NCBI GenBank assembly: GCA_012512265.1 | Contig: JAAZEM010000112.1 | Coordinates: 1-51,512, forward strand | Reading direction: 5' to 3' | Length of the DNA stretch: 51,512 nucleotides | DNA from: Armatimonadota bacterium | GTDB taxonomy: Bacteria; Armatimonadota; JAAZEB01 | Notes under the pieces: generated by a model | What the model was told of the DNA's origin: nothing | Seen by the model: the letters and a program-made list of their open reading frames with translations, nothing else | Database searches by the model: none | Shown: positions 1 through 9,100 of the stretch, piece by piece | Position numbering within the stretch: the first letter of the stretch is position 1 | How the letters are laid out: each line of letters opens with the position of its first letter | Program-made: the position numbers and the translations under genes

Positions 1-1
1 C

Positions 2-61
2 GCGCGGGTGCTGGAGCTGACCGAGGAGGCGCGCGGCCAGCACGAGCCCGCCATCGCCTGA
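2..61 (+). CDS. 3' end of a gene truncated by the window start
   Basis: Reading from base 2 gives an open frame of 19 codons (ARVLELTEEARGQHEPAIA) that ends at TGA 59-61. The charged, Ala/Glu-rich composition and GC-rich third positions look like the C-terminal tail of a real protein. Nothing identifies the family. About 225 bases without a clear gene follow before the next start. Confidence 0.45.
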   Translation, partial: ARVLELTEEARGQHEPAIA

Positions 62-287
62 GCGCCCAAGAAGGCGCGCGCGTCGCAGCGCAACACGGGT
101 GTAGTGCGGTTCTGATTACGCGTTCGGTCGGGCGGCTCGCGTTGTGGCCCGGCTTCCATTCGCGGGCCATTTCGCGCAGGCGGGGCACCGCGTATCGCCG
201 GCCCGCCGAACGCCCTCGCACATGCACTCGCGTTCTCTGATCCCACCTCGTAGCAGGATCTCGTCGTGAAGCAAGGAATAGCAGCTT

Positions 288-929
288 ATGGGCACTGATG
301 AGAGAGCGGAGCGAGTGGATCGGTTGTTGACCACGGCTCACGTGCAGCGCATGCGAGACAACCTGGAGGAGGCGCGCCGTGCCTGCGAGGAGGCGGTTGC
401 CCTCGATCCGGAGTGCGCCGCGGCTCACGAGATGTTGGGGGATCTCGCGGCGGCGCGCGAAGAGCTCGAAGCCGCGATGAAGCACTACCGTGAAGCGTTT
501 CGCCTCGATGGCAAGCCGGCTACTGAGGAGAAGATCGCACTCCTCGCCCTGCGGATCGATGAGAGGAAGCGCGGGGAGCTGAGCACCGGAACGCGCTCTC
601 CCAGTGGCTCGCGGAAGCGCTTGAATCCTTCGCTCGCCTGCGCGTTGAGCATGCTCTTCCCCGGCCTGGGGCAACTCTACAACGGCGAGTACCGGAAGGC
701 GGCTGGCTTCGCGCTTCTCTGGGTGCTCCTCCTTCCGAACCTCTACGCGGTCTTTTCCGCGCTCCTCAGCCCGCTGTCGGGCCACGGCGCCAAACCGGTC
801 TCTGGGATGACGTGGTTGCTCGCGCTGGTGCAGATCGGAGTCGTAGTCGTCGCCTTGACCGATGCCTCGCTCTCCGCGGTGGCCATCAACCGCGGAAAGA
901 CACAGGGCAAGAGCGGCTGGGAGATCTGA
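288..929 (+). CDS. TPR protein with C-terminal TM2-like membrane region
   Basis: 213 aa. Residues about 12-85 form two or three tetratricopeptide-like helix pairs (EEARRACEEAVALDPECAAA, then AAMKHYREAFRLDG). After a basic linker (SGSRKRLNPS) comes a membrane region with the motif LSMLFPGLGQLYNGEYRKA, typical of TM2/DUF5683-type segments, then two more hydrophobic stretches at about 145-163 and 174-196. The likely role is a membrane-anchored scaffold with a cytoplasmic TPR domain, but the function is unknown. The ATG is preceded by AAGGA with good spacing. It converges with the small membrane protein gene on the other strand, 131 bp downstream. Confidence 0.8.
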   Translation: MGTDERAERVDRLLTTAHVQRMRDNLEEARRACEEAVALDPECAAAHEMLGDLAAAREELEAAMKHYREAFRLDGKPATEEKIALLALRIDERKRGELSTGTRSPSGSRKRLNPSLACALSMLFPGLGQLYNGEYRKAAGFALLWVLLLPNLYAVFSALLSPLSGHGAKPVSGMTWLLALVQIGVVVVALTDASLSAVAINRGKTQGKSGWEI

Positions 930-1060
930 CGAGGACGAGCGGAGACGGGCGATACGTGCTCCCGCCCGGCCTCTCCACGCCCAATCCCCCCGCTGAGCAG
1001 CCTGCACGCCGGGGATCGCTGGAAGACACCGGGCGGAAGCGGAAAGAGTCAGCAGCGTTT

Positions 1061-1396
1061 CTAGGCAACGCCGGCATTCGCGGGCGCTGCGGCTTCTTTC
1101 GCGGCTGCGGCAGCGCGCGTGTTCTCCTCGATGGCGATCACGAGGTTGATCCCCTCGGCTAGCCCGAGCAGAACGAGCCAGTTCGCGGCACCCAGCACCA
1201 GGAGCAACACGCCCGCCAAGAACGCGTTCCCTGGCAGCATGGCCTCGACACTCGTCGGCAGGTCCGCCGGGATGAACGAGACCGAGAAGGCCAGCTTGAT
1301 CGCCGCGGCGGCGAAGGCGATCCCGACGATCCAGGCGATCACCTTCAGGCCCCTGGAGATCATCCGCAACGCATTCACAGAACGAGTCACGTCCAT
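1061..1396 (-). CDS. Small hypothetical membrane protein
   Basis: 111 aa with two or three hydrophobic segments (about 17-36 and 57-88) and an Ala-rich C-terminal tail (RAAAAAKEAAAPANAG). A GAGAGGA ribosome-binding site lies 6 bases before the ATG. No family is recognised. The short periplasmic loop between segments (FIPADLPTSVEAMLPG) has no catalytic motif. Its neighbours do not suggest a role. The gene is probably real because of the ribosome-binding site, the regular membrane topology and the lack of any better frame. Confidence 0.65.
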   Translation of the reverse strand: MDVTRSVNALRMISRGLKVIAWIVGIAFAAAAIKLAFSVSFIPADLPTSVEAMLPGNAFLAGVLLLVLGAANWLVLLGLAEGINLVIAIEENTRAAAAAKEAAAPANAGVA

Positions 1397-1872
1397 TCGA
1401 ATCCTCTCTTTCCTAACAGAGCCCTGTCCCCTATGGCATCAGGGCGGGATGCAGACTGCGAAGCGGCAGACTGCGTCCAGGCCCGGCGATCCAGGAGAGA
1501 CGGCGGTGCGATTCTCGCCGGACGCAGCGGACCGGCGCTACCGTAGTGGCGCCGCTCCATCCTCGATGTTTGGCAAGCGTTCTTCTCGCGCTCCAGTTCG
1601 CCGAAAAACCGGCCACTCCTTCAACCGCTGGAGAAGGCCGCTCTCGGCGGTACGCCACGCTTGAGACGTTCCTTCGCCAGCTTGCCCGGTGTTCCTTCCC
1701 GTATCAGCTGGCTACTTACCCGGTGATAAGCAGGCGTGCGTGGGTAACAGGTATGGAGGTGCGACGTTTTTGCCTTACATACGCGGGTGGTCGCGTAGAT
1801 TCCTGCGGCAGGATGTGACGTTCTCTCCACCGAAAAGGGAGAAACCACACTCGCTCATCGGGGGGCTTCATC
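1397..1872. other. Intergenic region, 476 bp, no gene seen
   Basis: This separates the divergent small membrane protein gene and the AAC(3)-like gene, so it should hold both promoters, although I could not assign convincing -35/-10 boxes. It contains a short direct repeat (GCAGACTGCG twice around 1450-1475) and a possible weak stem, TTACCC at 1716-1721 with GGGTAA at 1742-1747. Short open frames exist on both strands but none has a ribosome-binding site or recognisable protein. Confidence 0.4.
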
Positions 1873-3444
1873 ATGAAGGTGACCAAAGACCAAATCGCCC
1901 GCGATCTGCGCGCGCTCGGATTGGAAAACGGCGATGTTGTCTTGATGCATAGCGCGCTCTCCGCGCTTGGCGAAGTCGAAGGCGGCGCCGACGCCGTGAT
2001 CGACGCGATCCTCGAGGTGATCGGGAAGGAGGGCACGCTCGCTATGCCCACGATGTCCTCCGGCGTCTTCCGCCGCGAGAGCACGCCCTCCAACGTCGGC
2101 CGGATCACCGAAGTCTTCCGGCAGCGCCCAGGGGTGTTGCGCAGCCTGCACCCCACGCACTCCGTGGCCGCCATCGGGCCGCAAGCCTCCTTCCTCCTCA
2201 AGGATCATGAACTCTCGCCCACGGCCGTGGGCCCCGAGACACCCTTCGGACGCCTGGTGGAACTGCGTGGCAAGGTGCTTCTGCTGGGCGTTGACCAAGA
2301 CCGCAACACCCTGCTCCACGGCGCCGAGGAGGCGGTGAACGCGCCCTACCTCTCGGAACATTACGCCACCTACATCGATGACGACGGCAAGGAGGTGACC
2401 CTCCGCCTGGAACGCTACCCCGGGCCGCACCGCGACTTTATCGGCCTCGAGCCCCGCTTCCGCCGGGCAGGCTGGCTGCGGGTTGGCAAGGTGGGCCGGG
2501 CCACGGCACGGTTGATGCCCGCACGCGAGATGTTCGAAGAGACGGTCGCCGCCTTGCGCGAGGACCCCGCAGCGGTCCTCTGCGACAACCCCGCGTGCGA
2601 TGATTGCCAGATGCAGCGCGGTAAGATCAAGGCGGCCCGCCTACAACAAGAGGAGTTCACGCTCGCCGCCGTCCTGGATGACCCGGCAGCCAAGCTCGCG
2701 GACGTTGCGCGGAGCCTGCGCGCCCAGGGGATCCGACACGTGGAGATCGGCGATACCCTGGGCGACTACCTCTTGCGACGTCGGCTCACCGAGATCCAAG
2801 CCTTTGGTGACAATCTGCGCGATGAGGGGCTGGTGGTCTCAGCATTTGGCGCCGGCCTGGGCCGCGTGACTCCCGGTGAAGACCAGGAGTTCCATTACCG
2901 GCGCTTTGAAAAGAGTTTGGAGGTGCTCCCCCGCCTCGGAACGCAGCGCCTGCGCATGGCCGCCCTCCTGGCTGGCGACGACCGGCAATCGGCCACGCCC
3001 GGGGTGGTGGCGCTGTTGCAGGCCGCCGCTCGCGCGGCGAGCGAGCGCAACGCGGTTCTGGTGGTGGAGAACGAGCCGGGCACGTTCTGCGACACAGCGC
3101 GCTATACCGAGGAGATCCTGACGGCTGCGGGCTCTCCCGCCGTGCGCGTGGCCTTCAACCCCGCCCATTTCGCGGCTGTGGGTGACAAGCCGTTCCTGCG
3201 CGTCTACTACAAGGGCCGCATCAAGCGCTGGATGGACCAACTCTACATCTGCGACGGCCTGTGGGACGGCACGCCCACGCTCCCTGGACGCGGAAATGGC
3301 GAGGTGAAGGAACTGATCTCCATCCTGCGCTGTCGTGGTTTTAGGGGCTTCTTCACGCTCCGCCCGACGACGCGAGGGCGCTTCGATCCGGAACGCCTGC
3401 GGGAAGAAGCAGAGCGCTTTTGGTTCTTGCTAGACCATTGTTGA
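1873..3444 (+). CDS. AAC(3)-family acetyltransferase-like domain fused to a sugar-isomerase-like TIM barrel
   Basis: 523 aa with two apparent domains. Residues 1 to about 225 match the aminoglycoside 3-N-acetyltransferase/YokD fold (PF02522 type): HSALSALGEVEGGADAVIDA near the start, HPTHSVAAIG with His93/His96, then GPETPFGRL and the KVGRATARLM region. A Cys-rich linker follows (C237, C242, C245; C-x4-C-x2-C). From about 260 the sequence resembles the xylose-isomerase-like/AP-endonuclease-2 TIM barrel (PF01261), with HVEIGDT (Glu291), VVENEPGT (Glu399) and FNPAHF (Asn429, His432). Acetyl-CoA-dependent N-acylation of an amino sugar or aminocyclitol is plausible for the first half. Real antibiotic resistance is not implied. 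A G-rich ribosome-binding site lies about 8 bases before the ATG. The gene heads a plus-strand run with rodA. The fusion call is inference from sequence reading. Confidence 0.75.
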   Translation: MKVTKDQIARDLRALGLENGDVVLMHSALSALGEVEGGADAVIDAILEVIGKEGTLAMPTMSSGVFRRESTPSNVGRITEVFRQRPGVLRSLHPTHSVAAIGPQASFLLKDHELSPTAVGPETPFGRLVELRGKVLLLGVDQDRNTLLHGAEEAVNAPYLSEHYATYIDDDGKEVTLRLERYPGPHRDFIGLEPRFRRAGWLRVGKVGRATARLMPAREMFEETVAALREDPAAVLCDNPACDDCQMQRGKIKAARLQQEEFTLAAVLDDPAAKLADVARSLRAQGIRHVEIGDTLGDYLLRRRLTEIQAFGDNLRDEGLVVSAFGAGLGRVTPGEDQEFHYRRFEKSLEVLPRLGTQRLRMAALLAGDDRQSATPGVVALLQAAARAASERNAVLVVENEPGTFCDTARYTEEILTAAGSPAVRVAFNPAHFAAVGDKPFLRVYYKGRIKRWMDQLYICDGLWDGTPTLPGRGNGEVKELISILRCRGFRGFFTLRPTTRGRFDPERLREEAERFWFLLDHC

Positions 3445-3472
3445 TGAGCTGCTCCAGGGGAAGTCGGTTAAG

Positions 3473-4573
3473 TTGGGGATGATACGGCGTGAGCGGCGCG
3501 TGGATCTGTGGCTTCCTGCATGCACACTCGGCCTCTCCGGGCTGGGGCTCGTCGCCATCTATAGCGCCACGCGCGTGGATGGCAGCGACCACTGCTGGAG
3601 GCAGGCCCTGTGGTTGCTCCTGGGCACCGGTTTCGCGGCCATCGTCTCCCGGGTGGACTACCGGAGCATGGTGCGCCTCAGTCGATTGCTCTACGTCGTG
3701 AATCTGGGGTTGCTGGCAGCCGTGCTGCTCACCGGCTCTTCGGCCATGGGCGCCCAACGCTGGATCGCCCTGCCTGGCGGGTTCAAGCTCCAGCCCTCCG
3801 AGATTGCCAAGCTCGTGGTGATCATCACGCTCTCCACCTACTGCACGAGCCACCGGCACTCGCTACGCGACTTCTGGGGGCTTTGCAAGAGCTTCCTCTT
3901 CATCCTGCCCCCGATGGCGCTGATCATGAAGCAGCCGGACCTGGGCACGTCGCTCGTTCTGATCGCCGTGTGGTTCGGGATTCTCTGGGTGGCGGGCGCG
4001 CGCGCGCTGCACCTGGCGATCATCGCCCTCTCTGGCGTGGTCGCCTTTGTCGGCCTGTGGCACGTCGGGCTCATCAAAGACTACCAGAAGCAGCGGCTGA
4101 TCTCGTTCCTGGACCCCTCCGCCGATCCACGCGGCTCCGGGTGGCATACGATCCAGTCGAAGATCGCCATCGGATCCGGGGGGCTGACCGGCAAGGGCCA
4201 GCTGCATGGCTCGCAGAGCCAGGGTGGCTTCATCCCAGAGCAGCATACGGACTTCATCAACACCGTGATCGGCGAGGAGTTGGGCTTCATCGGCTCTTCG
4301 TTTCTCCTGCTCCTCTTCTTCTGCCTGATCTACCGTGGATTGCGGGTGGCGTGGGATTGCGCCGATCCGAATGGCCGCCTGATTGCCGTTGGGATCGTCA
4401 CGATGTTCACCTTCCACGTCTTCGTGAACATTGGCATGACTGTCCATATCATGCCTGTCACCGGCGTGCCGCTCCCCTTCCTCTCCTATGGGGGGAGCAG
4501 CATGATCCTGAACCTCGCGTGCATCGCGGTCCTGATCAACATCGAGCGGCACCGTGAGGATCTGCGTTTCTGA
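3473..4573 (+). CDS. rodA: SEDS peptidoglycan glycosyltransferase, RodA type
   Basis: 366 aa, the usual length for RodA/FtsW. It has about ten hydrophobic helices and the SEDS hallmarks: GAQRWI followed by LQPSEIAKL, MKQPDLGTSL, GSGGLTGKGQL, PEQHTDFI, GEELGF and the C-terminal PLPFLSYGGSSM. RodA polymerises lipid II glycan chains during elongation together with a class B penicillin-binding protein. RodA rather than FtsW is favoured by length and the short N-terminus. The chosen start is TTG 3473, about 12 bases after GGGG. ATG 3479 is an alternative that shortens the protein by two residues. The gene sits 28 bp after the AAC(3)-like gene and 11 bp before the fucosidase gene, so co-transcription is likely even though the functions differ. 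Confidence 0.92.
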   Translation: MGMIRRERRVDLWLPACTLGLSGLGLVAIYSATRVDGSDHCWRQALWLLLGTGFAAIVSRVDYRSMVRLSRLLYVVNLGLLAAVLLTGSSAMGAQRWIALPGGFKLQPSEIAKLVVIITLSTYCTSHRHSLRDFWGLCKSFLFILPPMALIMKQPDLGTSLVLIAVWFGILWVAGARALHLAIIALSGVVAFVGLWHVGLIKDYQKQRLISFLDPSADPRGSGWHTIQSKIAIGSGGLTGKGQLHGSQSQGGFIPEQHTDFINTVIGEELGFIGSSFLLLLFFCLIYRGLRVAWDCADPNGRLIAVGIVTMFTFHVFVNIGMTVHIMPVTGVPLPFLSYGGSSMILNLACIAVLINIERHREDLRF

Positions 4574-4584
4574 GGAGGCACCAC

Positions 4585-5880
4585 ATGCTACAGACAAGAC
4601 CGACCCAGGGTGATACGAGTTGGTTTGTCAGAGATCGCTTCGGTCTATTCATCCATTGGGGCATCTATGCCCTCCCCGCGCGCCACGAGTGGATCAAGCA
4701 GCGCGAGCAGATCCCGGATGAGGTCTACGACGTCTACTTCCGCCACTTCGACCCCGACCTGTACGATCCGAATGCCTGGGCGCAAGCCGCGGCGGATGCC
4801 GGCATGAAGTACTTCGTCGTCACCACCAAGCACCATGACGGCTTCTGCCTCTGGGATTCGGCGCTCACCGACTACAAGGCGCCGAACACGCCCTATGGGA
4901 AAGACGTCCTTCGCCCGATGGTGGACGCGTTCCGCGCCCGGGGCCTGCGCGTCGGCTTCTACCACTCGCTCATCGACTGGCACCATCCGGAGTTCGTGAT
5001 CGACGACCTCCATTCGATGCGCAACCACCCCGACCGCGCCAAGCTGAACGAGAAGCGCGATCAATCGAAGTACGTCGCCTACCTCCATGGCCAGGTGCGC
5101 GAGCTCCTCACCCAGTTTGGCCAGATCGACATCATGTGGTTCGATTTCTCCTATCCCGCCGGCGGCAACCGTCCGGAGACGTGGGTGGGCAAGGGCCGCG
5201 ATGACTGGCAGAGCGAGAAGCTGCTGAAGATGGTCCGGGAGCTGCAACCCCATATCATCCTCAATGACCGCCTCGATCTCCCCGAAGGCTGGGATATGAA
5301 GACGCCCGAGCAGTATCAGCCGCGCGAGTGGCTGCGGGTGGAGGGCCAGCCGGTGGTCTGGGAGGCGTGCCAGACCTTCTCCGGCTCCTGGGGCTACCAC
5401 CGCGACGAGGCCTCCTGGAAGAGCGTGGATCAGCTCGTCCAGATGCTCGTCGATACCGTCAGCAAGGGTGGCAACCTGCTGCTCAACGTCGGCCCCACCG
5501 GGCGCGGCGAGTTCGACGAGCGCGCGCTCTCGCGCCTGGCCGGCATCGGCGAGTGGATGAAGCGGCACAGCCGCTCGATCTACGGGTGCACGCAGGCGCC
5601 GGACGAGTTCAAGGCGCCCCAGGATTGCCGGCTCACCTACAACCCGGAAAAGAAGCGGCTCTACGTCCACGTCTTCGCTTGGCCGTTCAAGCACCTCCAC
5701 CTCGACGGCTTCGCCGGCAAGGTGGAGTACGCCCAGCTCCTCAACGACGCCTCCGAGGTGAAGATGACCGTCCCGCCGCACCAGACACCGGGCGCCGAGG
5801 GCCGGAACACGCTGACGCTGGAGCTCCCGGTACAGAAGCCGAACGTCACTGTGCCGGTGATCGAGCTGTTCCTGAAGTAG
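4585..5880 (+). CDS. GH29 alpha-L-fucosidase
   Basis: 431 aa. It has the GH29 TIM-barrel signatures in order: FGLFIHWG (His24, Trp25), TKHHDGFCLW (His83-His84), GFYHS, and DIMWFDFSY, in which Asp187 is the expected catalytic nucleophile. The C-terminal section has LLNVGPTGRGEFDE and a beta-rich tail from about 340. GH29 enzymes release terminal alpha-linked fucose with retention. No signal peptide is visible, so action is probably cytoplasmic on imported oligosaccharides, or the protein is exported by another route. The ribosome-binding site GGAGG lies 8 bases upstream. The gene follows rodA by 11 bp, ends before a strong GC hairpin, and precedes a large secreted GH5-like protein that could act on the same glycans. 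Confidence 0.92.
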   Translation: MLQTRPTQGDTSWFVRDRFGLFIHWGIYALPARHEWIKQREQIPDEVYDVYFRHFDPDLYDPNAWAQAAADAGMKYFVVTTKHHDGFCLWDSALTDYKAPNTPYGKDVLRPMVDAFRARGLRVGFYHSLIDWHHPEFVIDDLHSMRNHPDRAKLNEKRDQSKYVAYLHGQVRELLTQFGQIDIMWFDFSYPAGGNRPETWVGKGRDDWQSEKLLKMVRELQPHIILNDRLDLPEGWDMKTPEQYQPREWLRVEGQPVVWEACQTFSGSWGYHRDEASWKSVDQLVQMLVDTVSKGGNLLLNVGPTGRGEFDERALSRLAGIGEWMKRHSRSIYGCTQAPDEFKAPQDCRLTYNPEKKRLYVHVFAWPFKHLHLDGFAGKVEYAQLLNDASEVKMTVPPHQTPGAEGRNTLTLELPVQKPNVTVPVIELFLK

Positions 5881-5898
5881 GGGGCTGCCCACTTCCAT

Positions 5899-5931
5899 GC
5901 GCGGCGCGGGACCATAGGTCCCGCGCCGCGC
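5899..5931 (+). terminator. Perfect 15-bp GC hairpin, terminator-like
   Basis: Arms GCGCGGCGCGGGACC and its exact complement flank a 3-base loop (ATA) 18 bases after the fucosidase stop codon. The stem is very stable but has no T-tract after it (GCATTCTCC follows), so it may be a Rho-assisted or transcript-stabilising hairpin rather than a classical intrinsic terminator. Confidence 0.55.
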
Positions 5932-6119
5932 GCATTCTCCGCGCCTTCTCCCACCGGGAGGATCCTCGGCGAAGCCCATCGAAACACCATCGGAAAACGG
6001 ACCCCCATCGACCGCGAGGGGAAGCCCAACGCTATCGGCGAGGTGATACCCTGGCAACACCTCGCCCCGCGGGCGCAAGGTGCGTTTCGCCAGGTAGACC
6101 GCCGCTCCGGGAGGGACTC

Positions 6120-9100
6120 ATGGCACGCTCGCGCTTGTATCTCTTCTGCCTGGCGCTGCTGGCAACCGCCATCCCGGGCAGGCACCTGGCGGCAGCCGAT
6201 GCGCCGGAACTGGTGGTGATCGAGGATTTCGAGACCGGCACGAGCCGCTGGTACGCCGTTCAGGGCGAAATCCCGGAAGGCGTGAAGGCGTTCGTCACGC
6301 TCACGCCTACCGTGGAAGCAAAACGGGGCGAGGGCGCCGGCCGGCTCCGCTTCGCTGCCGGGCCCAACACCTGGGGGCACGTGCAGATGGGCATCGTTCC
6401 CGCCGAATGGACGGCCATCGGCCCGGACCGGGTTCGCCTCTGGGTGAAGGGCGATGGCTCCGGCGAGGCGCTCAACCTGATGTTCGGGAACTACGAGCGC
6501 AAGCCACCCCTCTCCTTTCGCTACCGGATCCCTCTCGACTTCACCGGCTGGCGCCAGGTGACGATCCCCTTGCGCGGCTTCGTTCCCGAGGGCCTGCCAG
6601 GCGCCCTGCGCGAGATGGTCCTCATCCAGCTCAACGCCTCCGGCACCACGCGCCCCATCGACATCCTCGTCGACGAGATCGAGCTTCTGCCCGCCGAGAG
6701 AACCGAACCCGCCGGCACCCGCCAGGATCTCGACCTGCTGGCCCGCGGCGGATGGGACACTCCCGCGCCCGAGGGCGCCGTGCCCGTAGACCCCTTTGCC
6801 GGCGTGCCCGAAGGCACCGTGCTCCCCCGCTACCTGCACGGCGTGCGCAACCACAGAGCGCTCCACAACCCGGTTGAGTTCGCCGTGGAGTACGCGGAAC
6901 CAGGCAGCTTCGCCGTGCAGGTAGGCAACACCTCCGGGTGGGGCGGCTCGCGCCTGATCATCCTCATCGATGGCAAAGAGGCGCTGCGCCGCGACTTCCC
7001 AGGCGAGACGCAGGCGGCGATCAAAAGCAACCAGGGGTGGTACTCCGTGCCCGTCCCTGCGGGCAAGCACCGGATCCGCGTGGATAACGACGGCGCGGAC
7101 TGGTGCATGATCGAATCGTACCGCTTCGGCAACTACGCCGGTGTCGAGGCACGCGTCCGCCGGGAGGATGGCGCCCTGGTCGTGCGTTTCTCGCGCCCGG
7201 AGGAGGCTGCAGGCATCACTATCGAGGCGCGCGTCGCCGGATGGCCTCTCCCTCTTCAGGCGGAGGCACCGGGCATGTTGGTCGCGCGCCCACCATCCGG
7301 CTTCCCCACAGGGATCTATCCGGTTCGCGTCACCGGACGCCGAGGGGAAAAGCTCCTCTTCACGCGCGACGCGAAAATGCGCCTGCGCGCGCCCCGGGTG
7401 CGCGTGGTCCGGGTTGCCTTCCCTACCGGCGAGCCGGTGGAGTTCCGGGTGAGCTACTGTAACTCCGCCGACGTGCCGGTGCCCGGATATCGGTTGAGGG
7501 TGCGCGTTGGCGAGCGCGCCCTGGCGCTTGAGGACCTCGGCGACGGCCTCTATGGCGCCTCCCTGGGCCGGTTGCCGGCCGGGATCTACACCGCGCGCGT
7601 CTGGGTGGACGGCGCCGGGCTGTTTCCGGTCAAGTTCGTAGTTTACGACCCCGCCGCCCGGCCCTGGGAACGCGAGGGGATCATCCGGCTGGATGCCCGG
7701 GGGCAGTTTCGCACTAAGGAGGGCAGGCCGTTCATCCCCTGGGGCTTTGCGACTAACGGCATCTACTTGCCCGACCCGGAGGTGATCCAGCGTCCGCCCG
7801 GCCCCACCGGCTGGTGCCGCGCGGACGAGGATGCGATCCGTGAATGGATCGCTCTCCTGCGCGCCTACGGAGTGAACTGCGTCCGGTTTGGCGTGAACGT
7901 AGGCACGGCGAGCCTCGGAGGCGACCAGGGAGGGCACGCCAACCCGTTCATCCTCGAGGGCCTCCGGCGTTACCTCGACCTGATCGGTCCTCTGGGCGTG
8001 CGCGCGATTCCGGTGATGTGGTGGGGGCACTACCGCAACTTCGGATTCCAGGGCATCCCTGCCTACGACGCTCTGATCAAGGAGCAGGCCGACTGGTTCA
8101 CCACCCCCCGGGCGCTGGAACTCCAGAAGCAGTATGTGCGCGAAGTGGTCGCGGCGTTCAAGGATGATCCGCGCATCCTGGCGTGGGAGGTGATGAACGA
8201 GACCTACCGTGCCGGCGGAGACCTCCAGGCTTCGGTGCGCTGGACAAACGCGATCCTCGACACCATCCGGGAGGTCGACCCGAATCACCTGACGACGACG
8301 AGCGCCGCCGAGGCGACGCCCGGACCCCAGATCGAGTGGATGCGCGGCACTCCGCGGCTCGACTTCTTCAACTGGCACGCCTACCCCACCTACCCGGACT
8401 ATCACTCGTGGCAGAGCACGGCGGGGCAGGACGCGCCGCGCGAGATCGGTGTCTATGCCGCTACGGTTGCCCTCGCCCAACGCCTGGGCGGCAAGCCAAG
8501 CATCCTAGGCGAGACCGGGAATGACCGCCAGCGGGAAGTCTCGTATCCCGAGTACCGCGCCCTGGTCACGCGCGATTGCCTCTGGCTCGCCTTCCTGTGC
8601 GGCTCGCCAGGTGGCATCGCGTGGGATGCGATCGCGGACCCGCGCGAGTTCGAGGTGATCTCACATCTGGCCGGGCAGATCGATTGGACCACTTTCCGGG
8701 AGGCGCCCGCGCCAGTGGCCGTGCGCGTCTCAGACCCCGTGAAGGAGCTGGGGGCGCTGGCGCGCTATAGCGCCTGGTCGCTGCGCACCGGGGTTCCGAT
8801 CCGTTTCCTCAGCGCCGGAGAGGCCCCGGCCCCCGGGCAGGTAGCTGTCACGTGCCCCTTCGCCGAGCCCAAGGTGCCGGCCTCGACGGCGCCGCTGCGC
8901 GCCTCGCCCGGCTACGAGTGCAAAGTGCTCGCATCCGAGGATGGCCGCGTTCTCCTCGGCTACGCGCGCAACGCCGGCGAGATGCTGCCGCAAAACGCGC
9001 GCACGCGGGTTCCGCGCGACCTGCGCCTGACGCTGGAGCTTCGCCGCCCGGCAACCGTGGAGATTTGGGATCTCGACACGCGCGAGTGCGTGTGGCAAGG

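Noticed and set aside
1697..1750. Possible structured leader around TTACCC/GGGTAA
   Set aside because: The stem is only 6 bp with a 20-base loop, lies over 100 bases before the start codon and matches no RNA family I know. Chance is likely.
1873..2600. Aminoglycoside resistance gene
   Set aside because: The domain is of the AAC(3)/YokD fold but is fused to a TIM barrel and sits in a chromosomal housekeeping run without mobile-element signs; clinical-type resistance is not supported.
5661..8480. 939-codon open frame on the minus strand opposite the GH5-like gene, and a 477-codon one at 4645-6078
   Set aside because: Both are antisense to genes with clear glycosidase motifs, lack ribosome-binding sites and recognisable domains, and have the Arg/His/Gly-rich composition expected from the complementary frame of GC-rich coding DNA.
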